From: Marivita sp051251565
Lineage (GTDB): Bacteria; Pseudomonadota; Alphaproteobacteria; Rhodobacterales; Rhodobacteraceae
Direction of reading: 5' to 3'
Assembly: GCF_051251565.1 (NCBI RefSeq)
Contig: NZ_JBPOFB010000005.1
Location: 186,001 to 250,000 of the forward strand
Length of the DNA stretch: 64,000 bases
Shown here: positions 27,382 to 36,143 of the stretch, piece by piece
Numbering within the stretch: position 1 is the stretch's first letter
Layout of the letters: every line of letters starts with the position of its first letter
Translations under genes and position numbers: made by a program
Notes under the pieces: generated by a model
Told to the model about the DNA's origin: nothing
What the model saw: only the letters and a program-made list of their open reading frames with translations
The model's database searches: none

Positions 27382-28515
27382 ATGACACGTATCAAAACCA
27401 CCCATGTCGGATCATTGCCGCGCACACAAAACGTCGTTGATTTCATCTTTGCCCGCGAAAACGGTCAGGACATCGACAAGTCCGCGTTTGACGCCGCCAT
27501 GACCGAGGCCGCATCCGAGACCGTCCGTCGACAGGCCACCGCGGGGATCGATATCGTATCCGACGGGGAAACTTCCAAGATCAGCTACGCCACCTATGTC
27601 AAGGACCGCTATACCGGGTTTGACGGCGACAGCCCGCGCAACGCACCGGCGGACCTCAAGCTGTTTCCGTCCTTTCTGGAACGCCTGAAAGACGAAGGCG
27701 GCACGCCGCAATATGCCCGCCCGATGTGCGTGGGTGAGGTCAAATCCAAAGGCCAGGGTGAATTGGAAACCGATATCGCCAACCTCAAGGCCGGGATGGC
27801 GGCGCATGGCGTGACCGAAGGGTTCATGAACGCCGCCTCGCCCGGTGTGATTTCACTGTTCCTTCAAAACGATTTCTACCCGACCCGCGACGCCTATCTG
27901 GCCGCACTGGCCGATGCGATGCGCGACGAATACCGCACCATTGTCGACAGCGGTCTGATGCTGCAACTCGACTGCCCCGACCTGGCGCTGTCACGGCATA
28001 TGTTGTTCACCGATCTGTCTGACGCCGAATTCGTCAAGATCGCCGAGTCCCATGTCGAAGCGATGAACCACGCGCTTGACGGGATCGACCCGTCCCGTGT
28101 CCGTGTGCACATCTGCTGGGGCAATTACGAAGGCCCGCATGTGTGCGATATCGATATGGACACGGTGTTCCCGACCCTCATGAAGGTCGGCGCACGGCAG
28201 GTTCTGTTCGAGACATCGAACCCCCGCCACGCCCATGAATGGACCGTGTTCCGGGATCGCAAGGCCGAGATCCCCGACGATATGGTGCTGGTGCCCGGCG
28301 TGATCGATTCGACCACGAATTTCGTCGAACACCCCGAGGTGGTGGCCCAACGGATTGATCGCTTTGCCGGAATTGTCGGCCCCGACCGGGTTATCGCCGG
28401 AAGCGATTGCGGCTTTGGCACCTTTGCAGGCTTCGGGGCCGTCGATCCCGAAATTGCCTATGCCAAGCTGGCCACACTGGCCCAAGGGGCCGCGCTCGCC
28501 TCGGGGCGTGTGTAA
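27382..28515 (+). CDS. Cobalamin-independent methionine synthase II family protein
   Basis: A 377-residue protein equivalent to the C-terminal catalytic barrel of MetE: RIKTTHVGSLPR at the start, the substrate-binding QLDCPDLALSRH, ICWGNYEGPH and LFETSNPRHAHEW, and the closing VIAGSDCGFGTF with the zinc-site cysteine. Without MetE's N-terminal half, these proteins are usually methyl or alkyl-thiol transferases rather than the main methionine synthase. ATG 27382 has AAAGG before it; the frame extends to 27304 without conserved residues. The alpha/beta hydrolase follows after 3 bases, suggesting one transcript. Confidence 0.82.
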   Translation: MTRIKTTHVGSLPRTQNVVDFIFARENGQDIDKSAFDAAMTEAASETVRRQATAGIDIVSDGETSKISYATYVKDRYTGFDGDSPRNAPADLKLFPSFLERLKDEGGTPQYARPMCVGEVKSKGQGELETDIANLKAGMAAHGVTEGFMNAASPGVISLFLQNDFYPTRDAYLAALADAMRDEYRTIVDSGLMLQLDCPDLALSRHMLFTDLSDAEFVKIAESHVEAMNHALDGIDPSRVRVHICWGNYEGPHVCDIDMDTVFPTLMKVGARQVLFETSNPRHAHEWTVFRDRKAEIPDDMVLVPGVIDSTTNFVEHPEVVAQRIDRFAGIVGPDRVIAGSDCGFGTFAGFGAVDPEIAYAKLATLAQGAALASGRV

Positions 28516-28518
28516 CCC

Positions 28519-29229
28519 ATGATTGAACCCGTCGTCTTTCTGCCCGGCATGATGTGCGACGCGCGGTTGTTCGAGCCGCAAATCCGCGCCTTTTCGGCCA
28601 CCCATCCGGTAATGATCGCACCCATCACCCAAGGTCAGCGGATCGAAGAAATTGCCTCGGGCATCTTGCCCTTGCTGCCGCAGAAATTCGCGCTGGCCGG
28701 GCTGAGCATGGGCGGCATCGTTGCGATGGAAATCCTGCGCCGCGCGCCAGAACGGGTCACCCGCATCGCGCTGATGGACACCAATTGTCTGGCCGAAACA
28801 CCCCAGATGGCCGCCAACCGTGAGCCGCAGATCATCAAGGTAAAATCGGGCAAGCTCTCCGAGGTTATGCGGGACGAGTTAAAGCCGAACTACCTTGCCC
28901 CCGGCCCACGCCGCCCCGCCGTGCTGCAAACGGTGATGGATATGGCGCACACGCTGGGGCCAGAGGTGTTTGTGCACCAATCCCGCGCCCTGCAAAGAAG
29001 GCGGGACCAGCAATCGACCTTGCGCAAAATCCGCCAGCCCGCGCTGGTGCTGTGCGGCGCGCATGATGCGCTGTGCCCGGTCAAGCGCCATACCTTCATG
29101 GCCGAACTGATCCCCCATGCGCGCCTGGTCGTGCTGGAGGACGCCGGACACCTGCCAACGCTGGAAACCCCGGACGAGACGAATGACGCGCTTTGGGACT
29201 GGCTGCACCAGCCCTATGTGTTGCGCTAG
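28519..29229 (+). CDS. Alpha/beta hydrolase
   Basis: A 236-residue alpha/beta hydrolase: LPGMMCDARLFEPQ at the oxyanion strand, nucleophile Ser in GLSMGG, a catalytic Asp in GAHDALCP and His in EDAGHLPTLE. Three bases separate it from the MetE-like gene, so the two probably work in one pathway; the natural ester or thioester is unknown. Repeat copy D begins 6 bases after the stop. Confidence 0.87.
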   Translation: MIEPVVFLPGMMCDARLFEPQIRAFSATHPVMIAPITQGQRIEEIASGILPLLPQKFALAGLSMGGIVAMEILRRAPERVTRIALMDTNCLAETPQMAANREPQIIKVKSGKLSEVMRDELKPNYLAPGPRRPAVLQTVMDMAHTLGPEVFVHQSRALQRRRDQQSTLRKIRQPALVLCGAHDALCPVKRHTFMAELIPHARLVVLEDAGHLPTLETPDETNDALWDWLHQPYVLR

Positions 29230-29235
29230 AAGTGA

Positions 29236-29324
29236 GATGCGTCGACGCATCGCGATGGTCAGCAGACGGACCATCTTGAGGGCTCTGCCCTCAAACTCCC
29301 GAGGTATTTCAGGCCCAAAGAAGC
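29236..29324 (-). repeat. Modular intergenic repeat, copy D (reverse orientation)
   Basis: On the minus strand: GCTTCTTTGGGCCTGAAATA, CCTCGGGAG, hairpin TTGAGGGC-AGA-GCCCTCAA (29276-29294), then hairpin GATGGTC-8-GACCATC (29254-29275) and the perfect palindrome GATGCGTCGACGCATC (29236-29251). Compensating changes in the GC hairpin (GAGGG against CCCTC) keep the stem intact relative to other copies. Confidence 0.75.
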
Positions 29325-29374
29325 ATAGGCGGTTTCGATTGACCGCGCGCCGGACTTGGCCTAGGCCACCGCTT

Positions 29375-29751
29375 GCGCGGAGGGCCGGATGGCCGCCCCT
29401 GTAAGGGGGAGGAAAGTCCGGACTCCCTGAAGCAACGGTGCCGGGTAACGCCCGGGCAGGGCAACCTGACGGATAGCGCCACAGAGAACAGACCGCCCCG
29501 ATTACGGTTGGGGTAAGGGTGAAACGGTGGGGTAAGAGCCCACCGGGGGGCTGGCAACAGTCCCCGCATGGCAAGCCCCACCGGGAGCAACGCCGAATAG
29601 GGGGATCGCGCCGCATGTCGGCAGGGTCGCTTCAGCCCAGATCCCCGGGTTGGCAGCATGAGGCCGTTGGCAACAGCGGTCCCAGATGAATGGTCATCCA
29701 TCCTTGGGGAAACCCAAGGGGGACAGAATCCGGCTTACAGGCCCTCCGCGC
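29375..29751 (+). ncRNA. rnpB: RNase P RNA (class A)
   Basis: The catalytic RNA that matures tRNA 5' ends. The 5' P1 strand GCGCGGAGGGCC (29375-29386) pairs perfectly with GGCCCTCCGCGC (29740-29751). Conserved core elements are GAGGAAAGTCCGG (about 29408), the ACAGAGA-type segment with GGGTAAGGGTGAAA in the middle, and AATCCGGCTTACAGG at the 3' end, the signature that binds back to the 5' core. The length, 377 nt, fits alphaproteobacterial forms. A short T-rich tail (ATTTTTCTT) follows. Confidence 0.96.
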
Positions 29752-29793
29752 ATTTTTCTTGTCCCTTTCGAACCCCAATACACCCTTGAAGGG

Positions 29794-29821
29794 TTGACTC
29801 ACCCGTGGGCATGGGTAGAAC
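29794..29821 (+). promoter_or_regulatory. Candidate sigma-70 promoter for rpmG
   Basis: TTGACT at 29794-29799, a 16-base spacer, and TAGAAC at 29816-29821, about 55 bases before the rpmG start. TTGAC is the dominant -35 element in this clade. Confidence 0.4.
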
Positions 29822-29875
29822 GCGGCTTTCATACTGGAATTCACGGGCGGTCTTGCCCGGTGCAGGAGACGACCC

Positions 29876-30043
29876 ATGGCGAAGCCGACCACGATCAAAA
29901 TCCGCCTGAACTCGTCTGCGGGAACGGGTCATTTTTATGTGACCAAGAAAAACGCGCGGACGATGACAGAAAAGATGTCTGTTCGGAAATACGACCCCGT
30001 CGTGCGCAAGCACGTCGAGTACAAAGAAGGCAAAATCAAGTAA
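29876..30043 (+). CDS. rpmG: 50S ribosomal protein L33
   Basis: A 55-residue ribosomal protein, MAKPTTIKIRLNSSAGTGHF followed by YVTKKNARTMTEKMSVRKYD, matching bacterial L33. It has no CxxC pair, so it is the zinc-free form. CAGGAG lies about 9 bases before the ATG. It is transcribed from its own promoter after rnpB and ends at a strong terminator. Confidence 0.97.
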   Translation: MAKPTTIKIRLNSSAGTGHFYVTKKNARTMTEKMSVRKYDPVVRKHVEYKEGKIK

Positions 30044-30071
30044 GCCTTCCGTTTCACGGACAGTGAAAATA

Positions 30072-30109
30072 AAGCCGCACCAGGGTCTGCCCAGTGCGGC
30101 TTTTTTTTG
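30072..30109 (+). terminator. Intrinsic terminator of rpmG
   Basis: GCCGCAC (30074-30080) pairs with GTGCGGC (30094-30100), followed by a run of eight T's. Confidence 0.93.
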
Positions 30110-30246
30110 TTCGCGCAGCACTGCGGCGCTTCCCGTCTTGACGGTCACTGGTCAAAGCCATACGGCCAGGCCACCACATCAGCCGCCCATCACACGCCGG
30201 GTGCCTGACCCGAAACCTAAAGCCTGTCCGGGGGAGATTCCGACGC

Positions 30247-30696
30247 ATGACCACCCAGAAACGCATCGTCCTCTCAAGTGACCACGCCGCCATAGACTTG
30301 CGCCAGACCATCGCCGCACATATCGCCGCGCAGGGGTGGGAGGTTGTCGATATCGGACCAACCAGTCCCGAAAGCACGCATTACCCCAAACATGGCGAAG
30401 CCGCCGCGCAGCGCGTCGCGTCAGGCGATTGTACGCTTGGCATCATCCTGTGTGGCACCGGTCAGGGCATCATGATGGCCGCCAACAAGGTCAAAGGCAT
30501 CCGCTGCGGCGTCTGCTCGGACAGCTTTTCGGCCAAGATGATCCGTCAGCACAACAATGCCAACATCCTGTCCATTGGCGCGCGTGTCGTTGGCGAAGGT
30601 CTCGCGCTTGAGATTGTGGACGCGTTCCTGAGCGCCGACTTCGAAGGCGGCCGCCATCAAACGCGGGTCGAGATGATCGACGCCATCCAAGGCTGA
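30247..30696 (+). CDS. rpiB: Ribose-5-phosphate isomerase B
   Basis: Interconverts ribose-5-phosphate and ribulose-5-phosphate in the pentose phosphate pathway. The 149-residue RpiB/LacAB fold shows the N-terminal VLSSDHAAIDLR, the catalytic cysteine region GIILCGTGQGIMMAANK, and the C-terminal HNNANILSIGARVVG. It ends 4 bases before the convergent guanine deaminase stop, leaving almost no room for a terminator between them. Confidence 0.94.
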   Translation: MTTQKRIVLSSDHAAIDLRQTIAAHIAAQGWEVVDIGPTSPESTHYPKHGEAAAQRVASGDCTLGIILCGTGQGIMMAANKVKGIRCGVCSDSFSAKMIRQHNNANILSIGARVVGEGLALEIVDAFLSADFEGGRHQTRVEMIDAIQG

Positions 30697-30700
30697 CGCG

Positions 30701-31987
30701 TCACTGGAGCACACCGCAAATCCACGTTCCTGAAATGGCGCGGTCGTCGCCCATCATGATGGTGGGAAAGACCGCGTCCCAGATGTCATCCGCACGGGCG
30801 CTGCGCTGCGCAATGGCCGCGGTTGAGGCCAGATCAAGCGTGATGAAATCCGCCTCACTGCCCGGTGCCAACGTGCCCACCCGATCCGCAATGCCCAAGG
30901 CCTGCGCTGATCCTTCGGTGGCCAGCCACAGCAGGGCCGAGGGGTGCAGCGCCGTGCCCCGCAATTGCGCCACCTCATAAGCTGCCGCCATGGTGCGCAG
31001 CATCGAAAAGGACGATCCGCCGCCCGTATCTGTGGCCAGCCCAACCCGCTGCCCTTGGGCCACAAGACCGGCCATATCGAACAGGCCCGATCCGATGAAC
31101 GTGTTCGAGGTCGGGCAATGCACCAAGGCGGCCTCCACCTCGCGCAGACGGTCGCGCTCTCGGGGCTCAAGATGGATCGCGTGGCCATAGACCCCGTTGG
31201 CACCCAGCAAGCCATGCGCCTCGTAGGTATCAAGATAATCACGCGCCTGCGGATAAAGGCCGCGCACCCAAGCGATCTCGTCGGTCTGTTCACTCAGGTG
31301 GGTTTGCATCAGGCAATCGGGATGTTCCGCCCAAAGCGCCCCAAGCGCAGACAGTTGATCCGGCGTCGACGTGGGCGAAAACCGCGGTGTGATCACATAA
31401 GACGCCCTGCCCTGCCCATGCCAGCGGACCAACAGCGCCTTGCTGTCATCATAGGCCGATTGCGCAGTGTCACGCAGCCCGTCAGGCGCGTTGCGGTCCA
31501 TGCAGGTCTTGCCCCCCAACACCCGCATCCCCCGCGCCGCAGCGGCGCTGAAATAAGCATCGACGCTTTGCGGATGGATCGTGCAATAGCTGCACATCGT
31601 CGTGGTGCCATGCGCCAGCGCCAAATCCAGATAGCGCCCCGCGATCTCCGCCGCATAGGCCGGGTCGTCGAACCGCATCTCTTCGGGGAACGTATAAGTG
31701 TTGAGCCAATCAATCAGCCGCTTGCCCCAGCTCGAGATCATGGCGGTCTGCGGGTAATGTACATGGGCATCCACGAACCCCGGCAGCAAGAGCGCCGCAC
31801 CATGATCCTGGACCGCAGCCTGTGGATAATCGCGCCGCAGATCCTCGGCCCCACCCCGCGCCAGAACACGTCCGTTCTGCACAGCAATCGCGCCGCGCGC
31901 ATCATGTGACACCGACTCCGATCCTGTCACCAGCGGATTTCCGCTAAACGAAAGGGTCTGCGCGAAATGAAGTGTAATCTCTGACAT
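30701..31987 (-). CDS. guaD: Guanine deaminase
   Basis: Hydrolyses guanine to xanthine and ammonia. The 428-residue amidohydrolase begins MSEITLHFAQTLSF; zinc ligands lie in PGFVDAHVHYPQT and THLSEQTDEI, and the family's SSWGKRLIDWLNTYTFPEE and LATDTGGGSSFSMLRTM are clear, the latter supplying the last metal-binding Asp. ATG 31987 gives the usual family start; the frame runs to 32257 but that part has no similarity. Together with the 8-oxoguanine deaminase at 25941 the window encodes two purine deaminases. Confidence 0.92.
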   Translation of the reverse strand: MSEITLHFAQTLSFSGNPLVTGSESVSHDARGAIAVQNGRVLARGGAEDLRRDYPQAAVQDHGAALLLPGFVDAHVHYPQTAMISSWGKRLIDWLNTYTFPEEMRFDDPAYAAEIAGRYLDLALAHGTTTMCSYCTIHPQSVDAYFSAAAARGMRVLGGKTCMDRNAPDGLRDTAQSAYDDSKALLVRWHGQGRASYVITPRFSPTSTPDQLSALGALWAEHPDCLMQTHLSEQTDEIAWVRGLYPQARDYLDTYEAHGLLGANGVYGHAIHLEPRERDRLREVEAALVHCPTSNTFIGSGLFDMAGLVAQGQRVGLATDTGGGSSFSMLRTMAAAYEVAQLRGTALHPSALLWLATEGSAQALGIADRVGTLAPGSEADFITLDLASTAAIAQRSARADDIWDAVFPTIMMGDDRAISGTWICGVLQ

Positions 31988-32124
31988 GAACGGCCCTTTT
32001 TGACCCAATTTTTGTGACCGTACCGCGTGCACTGACTTTGGTAAATTGCGGGCTTGCCCTGTTTTATCCCGACCAGATTGCGTAAACGGATACCAGACAA
32101 ATCCATACGGGGGCACCGGGCAAG

Positions 32125-33510
32125 ATGAGCGACGATCAAACCATCGAGACACCCGAGGCCGAAGACGCCTACAGCCTTGGGCGCAAAGCCGTCGCACAGA
32201 TTTTGTATTCTGTCGATCTGGAAGATCGTGAACAGCTTGTCGCGCTGATGGAGCCATTGCACCCCGCCGACATCGCTGACCTTTTGGAACAGGTCAACGC
32301 GTTTGACCGGATGCGCCTGATCAAACTCTACGACAAGGAATTCGACGGCGACATCCTGTCTGAGCTGGGCGAATCGATCCGCGAAGAGGTGATTGGCCTT
32401 CTGTCGCCACAGGTACTGGCCGACGCTGTGCGTGAGCTGGACAGCGACGATGTGGTCGACCTTTTGGAGGATCTCGAACAGCAGCAGCAGGATGCAATCC
32501 TTGATGCGCTGGAAGACAGTGACCGGGTCGCGGTCGAACAATCCATGACCTTCCCCGAGTATTCAGCAGGCCGCCTGATGCAGCGCGAGGTGGTGATGGC
32601 CCCCGAACACTGGAATGTGGGCGAAGCCATTGATTACTTGCGCAATTCCGACAATCTACCGGAACAGTTCTACCATGTCATCCTTGTCGATCCGCGCCTG
32701 CGCCCTATCGGCAATGTGACTCTAGGCAAACTCATGGGGTCGCGCCGCGAAGTGATGTTGCAATCGCTGGTCGAAGACACGTTCCACGTGATCCCGGTGT
32801 CGCAATACGAAGGCGACGTGGCCTATGCGTTCAACCAATACCACCTGATCTCGGCCCCGGTGGTCGATGAAAACGAACGTCTGATCGGTGTGATCACAAT
32901 TGACGACGCGATGGCCGTGCTCGACGAAGAACACGAGGAAGACATCCTGCGCCTTGCCGGTGTGGACAGCGAAAGCTCGGTCTCGGACCGGGTGCGCGAA
33001 ACCACGAAGCGGCGCTTTCCATGGCTGTTTGTAAACCTCATCACCGCCATTCTGGCCAGTCTCGTGATCGCCCAGTTCGAAGACGCGATTGCCACAATCG
33101 TTGCCTTGGCGGTCCTGATGCCGATTGTTGCGTCGATGGGCGGCAACGCGGGCACGCAATCGCTGACCGTGGCCGTGCGGGCGATGGCGACCAAGGATTT
33201 GACCGGATCGAACGTCTGGCGCGTGATCCGACGCGAGGTGCTGGTGGGCCTGATCAACGGCGTCGCTTTCGCCGTCATCATGGGGATCATTGGCTATGTA
33301 TGGTTTGGGTCACTGGCCTTGGGGGGTGTGATCGCTGCGGCCATGGTGATCAATATGGTGGTCGCCGGTCTGGCGGGAACCGGCATTCCGATTGTGCTGG
33401 AAAAAGTTGGGATTGACCCGGCCCTGGCCTCGGGCGCGTTTGTGACAACTGTCACGGATGTGGTTGGGTTCTTTGCCTTTCTCGGACTGGCCGTGGTGGT
33501 TCTGCTGTGA
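32125..33510 (+). CDS. mgtE: Magnesium transporter MgtE
   Basis: A 461-residue magnesium channel of the inner membrane. A cytoplasmic MgtE N-domain (about residues 30-130, repeated LHPADIADLLEQ and VDLLEDLEQQQQ) is followed by two CBS domains and five transmembrane helices; the pore signature is VASMGGNAGTQSLTVAVRA. The acidic N and CBS domains form the magnesium sensor in homologues. The formyl-THF cycloligase gene overlaps its last four bases. Confidence 0.95.
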   Translation: MSDDQTIETPEAEDAYSLGRKAVAQILYSVDLEDREQLVALMEPLHPADIADLLEQVNAFDRMRLIKLYDKEFDGDILSELGESIREEVIGLLSPQVLADAVRELDSDDVVDLLEDLEQQQQDAILDALEDSDRVAVEQSMTFPEYSAGRLMQREVVMAPEHWNVGEAIDYLRNSDNLPEQFYHVILVDPRLRPIGNVTLGKLMGSRREVMLQSLVEDTFHVIPVSQYEGDVAYAFNQYHLISAPVVDENERLIGVITIDDAMAVLDEEHEEDILRLAGVDSESSVSDRVRETTKRRFPWLFVNLITAILASLVIAQFEDAIATIVALAVLMPIVASMGGNAGTQSLTVAVRAMATKDLTGSNVWRVIRREVLVGLINGVAFAVIMGIIGYVWFGSLALGGVIAAAMVINMVVAGLAGTGIPIVLEKVGIDPALASGAFVTTVTDVVGFFAFLGLAVVVLL

Positions 33511-34067
33511 CGCTGGAGGCGCGCAAAGCCGCCGCCCGCAAAGCCGCCTTTGCCCGGCGCAAGGTGGCACACGAAGCGGGACACCCCGGTGCCGCAGGGC
33601 GTCTGAGCGAAGTGCTGGCCGGGTATCGCGGTGTTCCGGTCTCGGGCTACCTGCCCATCCGGACCGAGATCGACCCCCTGCCCGCGATGGCCGAAGCCGC
33701 AGCGCATGGGTTGGTTGGTGTGCCGGTGATCCGCGCCAAGGACATGCCGCTGGTGTTTTCGCACTGGGCCCCGGACTGCGCGCTGGTGGGCGGCCCCTTC
33801 GGCGCATCGGTGCCAGCGGTCGAGCGGCTTATCACCCCCGAAGTCCTGATCGTCCCGCTGGTGGCGTTTTCGCGCACGGGTGGACGTTTGGGTTATGGTG
33901 GCGGGTTTTATGACCGCACCCTCGAACTTTTGCGCGCCCAACGCCCCACACTGGCCATCGGCTTTGCCTATGCCGCGCAAGAGGCAGACGACCTGCCGCT
34001 GGAACCCACGGATCAACCGCTTGATCTGATCGTGACAGACCGGGACGTGATCGAGATTGCAAGATAG
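33507..34067 (+). CDS. 5-formyltetrahydrofolate cyclo-ligase
   Basis: ATP-dependent conversion of 5-formyl-THF to 5,10-methenyl-THF. The 186-residue protein shows the basic N-terminal ARKAAARKAAFARR, the GYLPIRTEIDP substrate segment and the phosphate-binding GRLGYGGGFYDRTLE. It starts with GTG overlapping the mgtE stop (GTGA), so it depends on translational coupling. YgfA-type naming would also apply. Confidence 0.92.
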   Translation: MTLEARKAAARKAAFARRKVAHEAGHPGAAGRLSEVLAGYRGVPVSGYLPIRTEIDPLPAMAEAAAHGLVGVPVIRAKDMPLVFSHWAPDCALVGGPFGASVPAVERLITPEVLIVPLVAFSRTGGRLGYGGGFYDRTLELLRAQRPTLAIGFAYAAQEADDLPLEPTDQPLDLIVTDRDVIEIAR

Positions 34068-34121
34068 GTCCAAAACGGACCCAATGTTTCGCACGCGAAA
34101 CAATAGGTCACACATACTGAC

Positions 34122-34490
34122 CTAAGACTCGGCCAGCCACGCCTCGGCTGTGTCGCGCTCGGACAGCTCGAAACCTTTGATGTCGATGCCCGGAAACAAC
34201 GCGCCCTCGATCTCGGCGGCGGTTCTGATCCAGCCGGTATCACACAGCACAGCGCAGCGGTCATAGCGCCCCAAGAGGCCAATCAGTTTGGGCAGGCGTG
34301 CCATTTCAACCGCCATCGCCCCCAGATCGGGAAATGCGAAGGATGTGATGGTATAGAGCATCCGACCTGCGTTTACATCCTGCGACATGTCCAAAAGGTC
34401 ATCCAGCCCTTTGGCCATCTCTTCGGAATCGATCTTGCCCGACAGGTCGATATCAACGCGGTTCGCTTCGGTTTTGGTGATCGTCAGCAT
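34122..34490 (-). CDS. SpoIIAA-like (STAS/SEC14-fold) protein
   Basis: A 122-residue single-domain protein, beginning MLTITKTEANRVDIDLSGKI, the usual start of the SpoIIAA-like family, with ALFPGIDIKGFELSERDTAEAWL at its end. The fold resembles STAS and SEC14 lipid-binding domains, and the biochemical role is not known. No anti-sigma or kinase partner is adjacent, so a sigma-regulation role is not supported. It is separated from the GNAT gene by 73 bases. Confidence 0.82.
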   Translation of the reverse strand: MLTITKTEANRVDIDLSGKIDSEEMAKGLDDLLDMSQDVNAGRMLYTITSFAFPDLGAMAVEMARLPKLIGLLGRYDRCAVLCDTGWIRTAAEIEGALFPGIDIKGFELSERDTAEAWLAES

Positions 34491-34563
34491 GGTCCCCTCC
34501 CTACCTTGGAGTCCAAGCTCACACTATTTTCATCCGACATGCCATGACCTACGTCAAAACACG

Positions 34564-35070
34564 TCACATCATCCGCACCATGAATATCGCCGGAAACTCG
34601 ATACCCGGGCGCAGGGGCACGTCGATTTCACCCTGCGCGACAAAGCCCAGCGCCGTGTAGAATGGCACAGCCGTGCGGGTGCTTTGGCAATGCAGCTGCG
34701 TCATGCCCGATCCTTTTGCATGCAGCACGATATGCTCCATCAGCGCGCGCCCGATCCCTTCGCGGGTACGGCGGTGGTCTGTCACGACATGGCGGATATG
34801 GCCGATGCCACGCATCCCCGGCTTGCCCCCCGGAGCCTGCATGGACCAACCCCCAGCCCCAACGATATCATGGCCGTCGCAAATCACGAAGAAACTACCA
34901 GATGCGATCAGCGCAGGCTGCGCCTTGGACATCAGCGGCACCGCCGTCACCAGGACCGAAGGCGGGTAATCTGCCTTGAGCAACGCAGGATAACTTTGCC
35001 CAAACAGACTGTTCAACGCCTCGGTATCCGAGATGTCGGCAGGTCTCAACGTGAGCGTATCTCGGGTCAT
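34564..35070 (-). CDS. GNAT family N-acetyltransferase
   Basis: A 168-residue acetyltransferase. The core A motif is VTDHRRTREGIGRALMEHIV (R-x-x-G-x-G/A acetyl-CoA loop) and the C-terminal part has FYTALGFVAQGE. The N-terminus begins TLRPADISDTEALNSLF. Acceptor substrate unknown. It lies between the SpoIIAA-like gene and the cupin gene of the catabolic cluster, on the same strand but not obviously part of it. Confidence 0.88.
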   Translation of the reverse strand: MTRDTLTLRPADISDTEALNSLFGQSYPALLKADYPPSVLVTAVPLMSKAQPALIASGSFFVICDGHDIVGAGGWSMQAPGGKPGMRGIGHIRHVVTDHRRTREGIGRALMEHIVLHAKGSGMTQLHCQSTRTAVPFYTALGFVAQGEIDVPLRPGIEFPAIFMVRMM

Positions 35071-35154
35071 GCGGGCCTCATGTCCTTATGGCTGGCTACA
35101 TAATGTAGGTTGGCTAAGCGCAGTCTCCAGTCTTGCATACCAAGGACGGGCGGG

Positions 35155-36123
35155 TCAGCCCCCGGCCCAAGTTGGTCCCGCCGGATCGCCGGTTCCGCGC
35201 ACCCGGTACATCGACGCCTCTCCTGTCATCGAGGGGGTCACGCTATGGGCCAATCCCGGCGGCACAGCAACCGTGTCACCGGGGTTGAGCGCCGTGGTGC
35301 CGCCATCCCATGTCAGCCGCCAATGGCCGCGCATCGGCATCAGCACCTCGTGCGATGCGACGCTATAGGGCGCATCGGAAATCGACCCGCGCGTGATGAA
35401 ATCCACGTCAAAGCCGGGACGGTCCCGCAGCTTGCCCTTTGTCCCAATGACCGCCGCAGGCTGTTTGTCCGCAAGCGCCATCAGATCCCAGTACCGCGCC
35501 ACATGGCCGGGCACCACATCGGCGGTTGTGGGTTCGGGATAGGCCTGCAATTCCGCGTCGGTCAGAACCGGCATGGGCGTCACACCGTCGGGCAAGGTCT
35601 GGCCTTTCTTGCTGTCATACAGCTTGCCATTGCTGCCCAGAACCAGCCCGTGACCTGCCGCATCCTCGATCACCTGCGGGGCCCAGATGACACCGCCGCC
35701 CGCGTCGTCGCCGCCCAGAACCGCCATGATCATCCCGTAATCGGTGCCGATGTTCTCAAACCCGCGAAAAATGCCGGTGGGAATGTTGATGATATCGCCT
35801 TCTTCCAGCACCACCTCACCCGCCGTGCCCCAGCGGCCCCAAAAGAACCGCCAGCGGCCCTTGAGCACAAAGAACACCTCGGCGGTGCGATGGCTGTGCA
35901 ACGAATTGCGGCATTTGGGCGGCTGGCCTGCCGCGCCGATGTTGAAACCGGGGGTTTCGGTGATGTGGACATGCTGGTCCGCGCTTTCCGACACGCCGCC
36001 GCCGATGATCGTGAAGTTCTCTTTTTGATCGCTGCCCGGCGTGTGGGCGTCGATAAAGGCGGTACGGCAGGGTCGCAGATCGCCATAGCGGACGATGCGG
36101 GCTTCCATCTCTTGCGGGGTCAT
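35155..36123 (-). CDS. Double-cupin domain protein
   Basis: A 322-residue protein with two cupin barrels. The first (about residues 75-145) contains HSHRTAEVFFVLKGRWRFFW and GDIINIPTGIFRGFENIG; the second (about 255-310) contains VASHEVLMPMRGHWRLTWDG and GDTVAVPPGLAHSVTP. The first keeps HxH-Glu metal ligands; the second has one His in the first motif and one in the second, so it may be degenerate. Bicupins of this size include dioxygenases and isomerases. It is the last gene of the LacI-linked cluster, 20 bases after the SnoaL gene. Confidence 0.82.
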   Translation of the reverse strand: MTPQEMEARIVRYGDLRPCRTAFIDAHTPGSDQKENFTIIGGGVSESADQHVHITETPGFNIGAAGQPPKCRNSLHSHRTAEVFFVLKGRWRFFWGRWGTAGEVVLEEGDIINIPTGIFRGFENIGTDYGMIMAVLGGDDAGGGVIWAPQVIEDAAGHGLVLGSNGKLYDSKKGQTLPDGVTPMPVLTDAELQAYPEPTTADVVPGHVARYWDLMALADKQPAAVIGTKGKLRDRPGFDVDFITRGSISDAPYSVASHEVLMPMRGHWRLTWDGGTTALNPGDTVAVPPGLAHSVTPSMTGEASMYRVRGTGDPAGPTWAGG

Positions 36124-36143
36124 GGGTCAGTTCCTTGGTGGTA

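Noticed and set aside
29236..29324. Start of the rnpB transcript
   Set aside because: P1 pairing sets the 5' end at 29375; the preceding block is repeat copy D.
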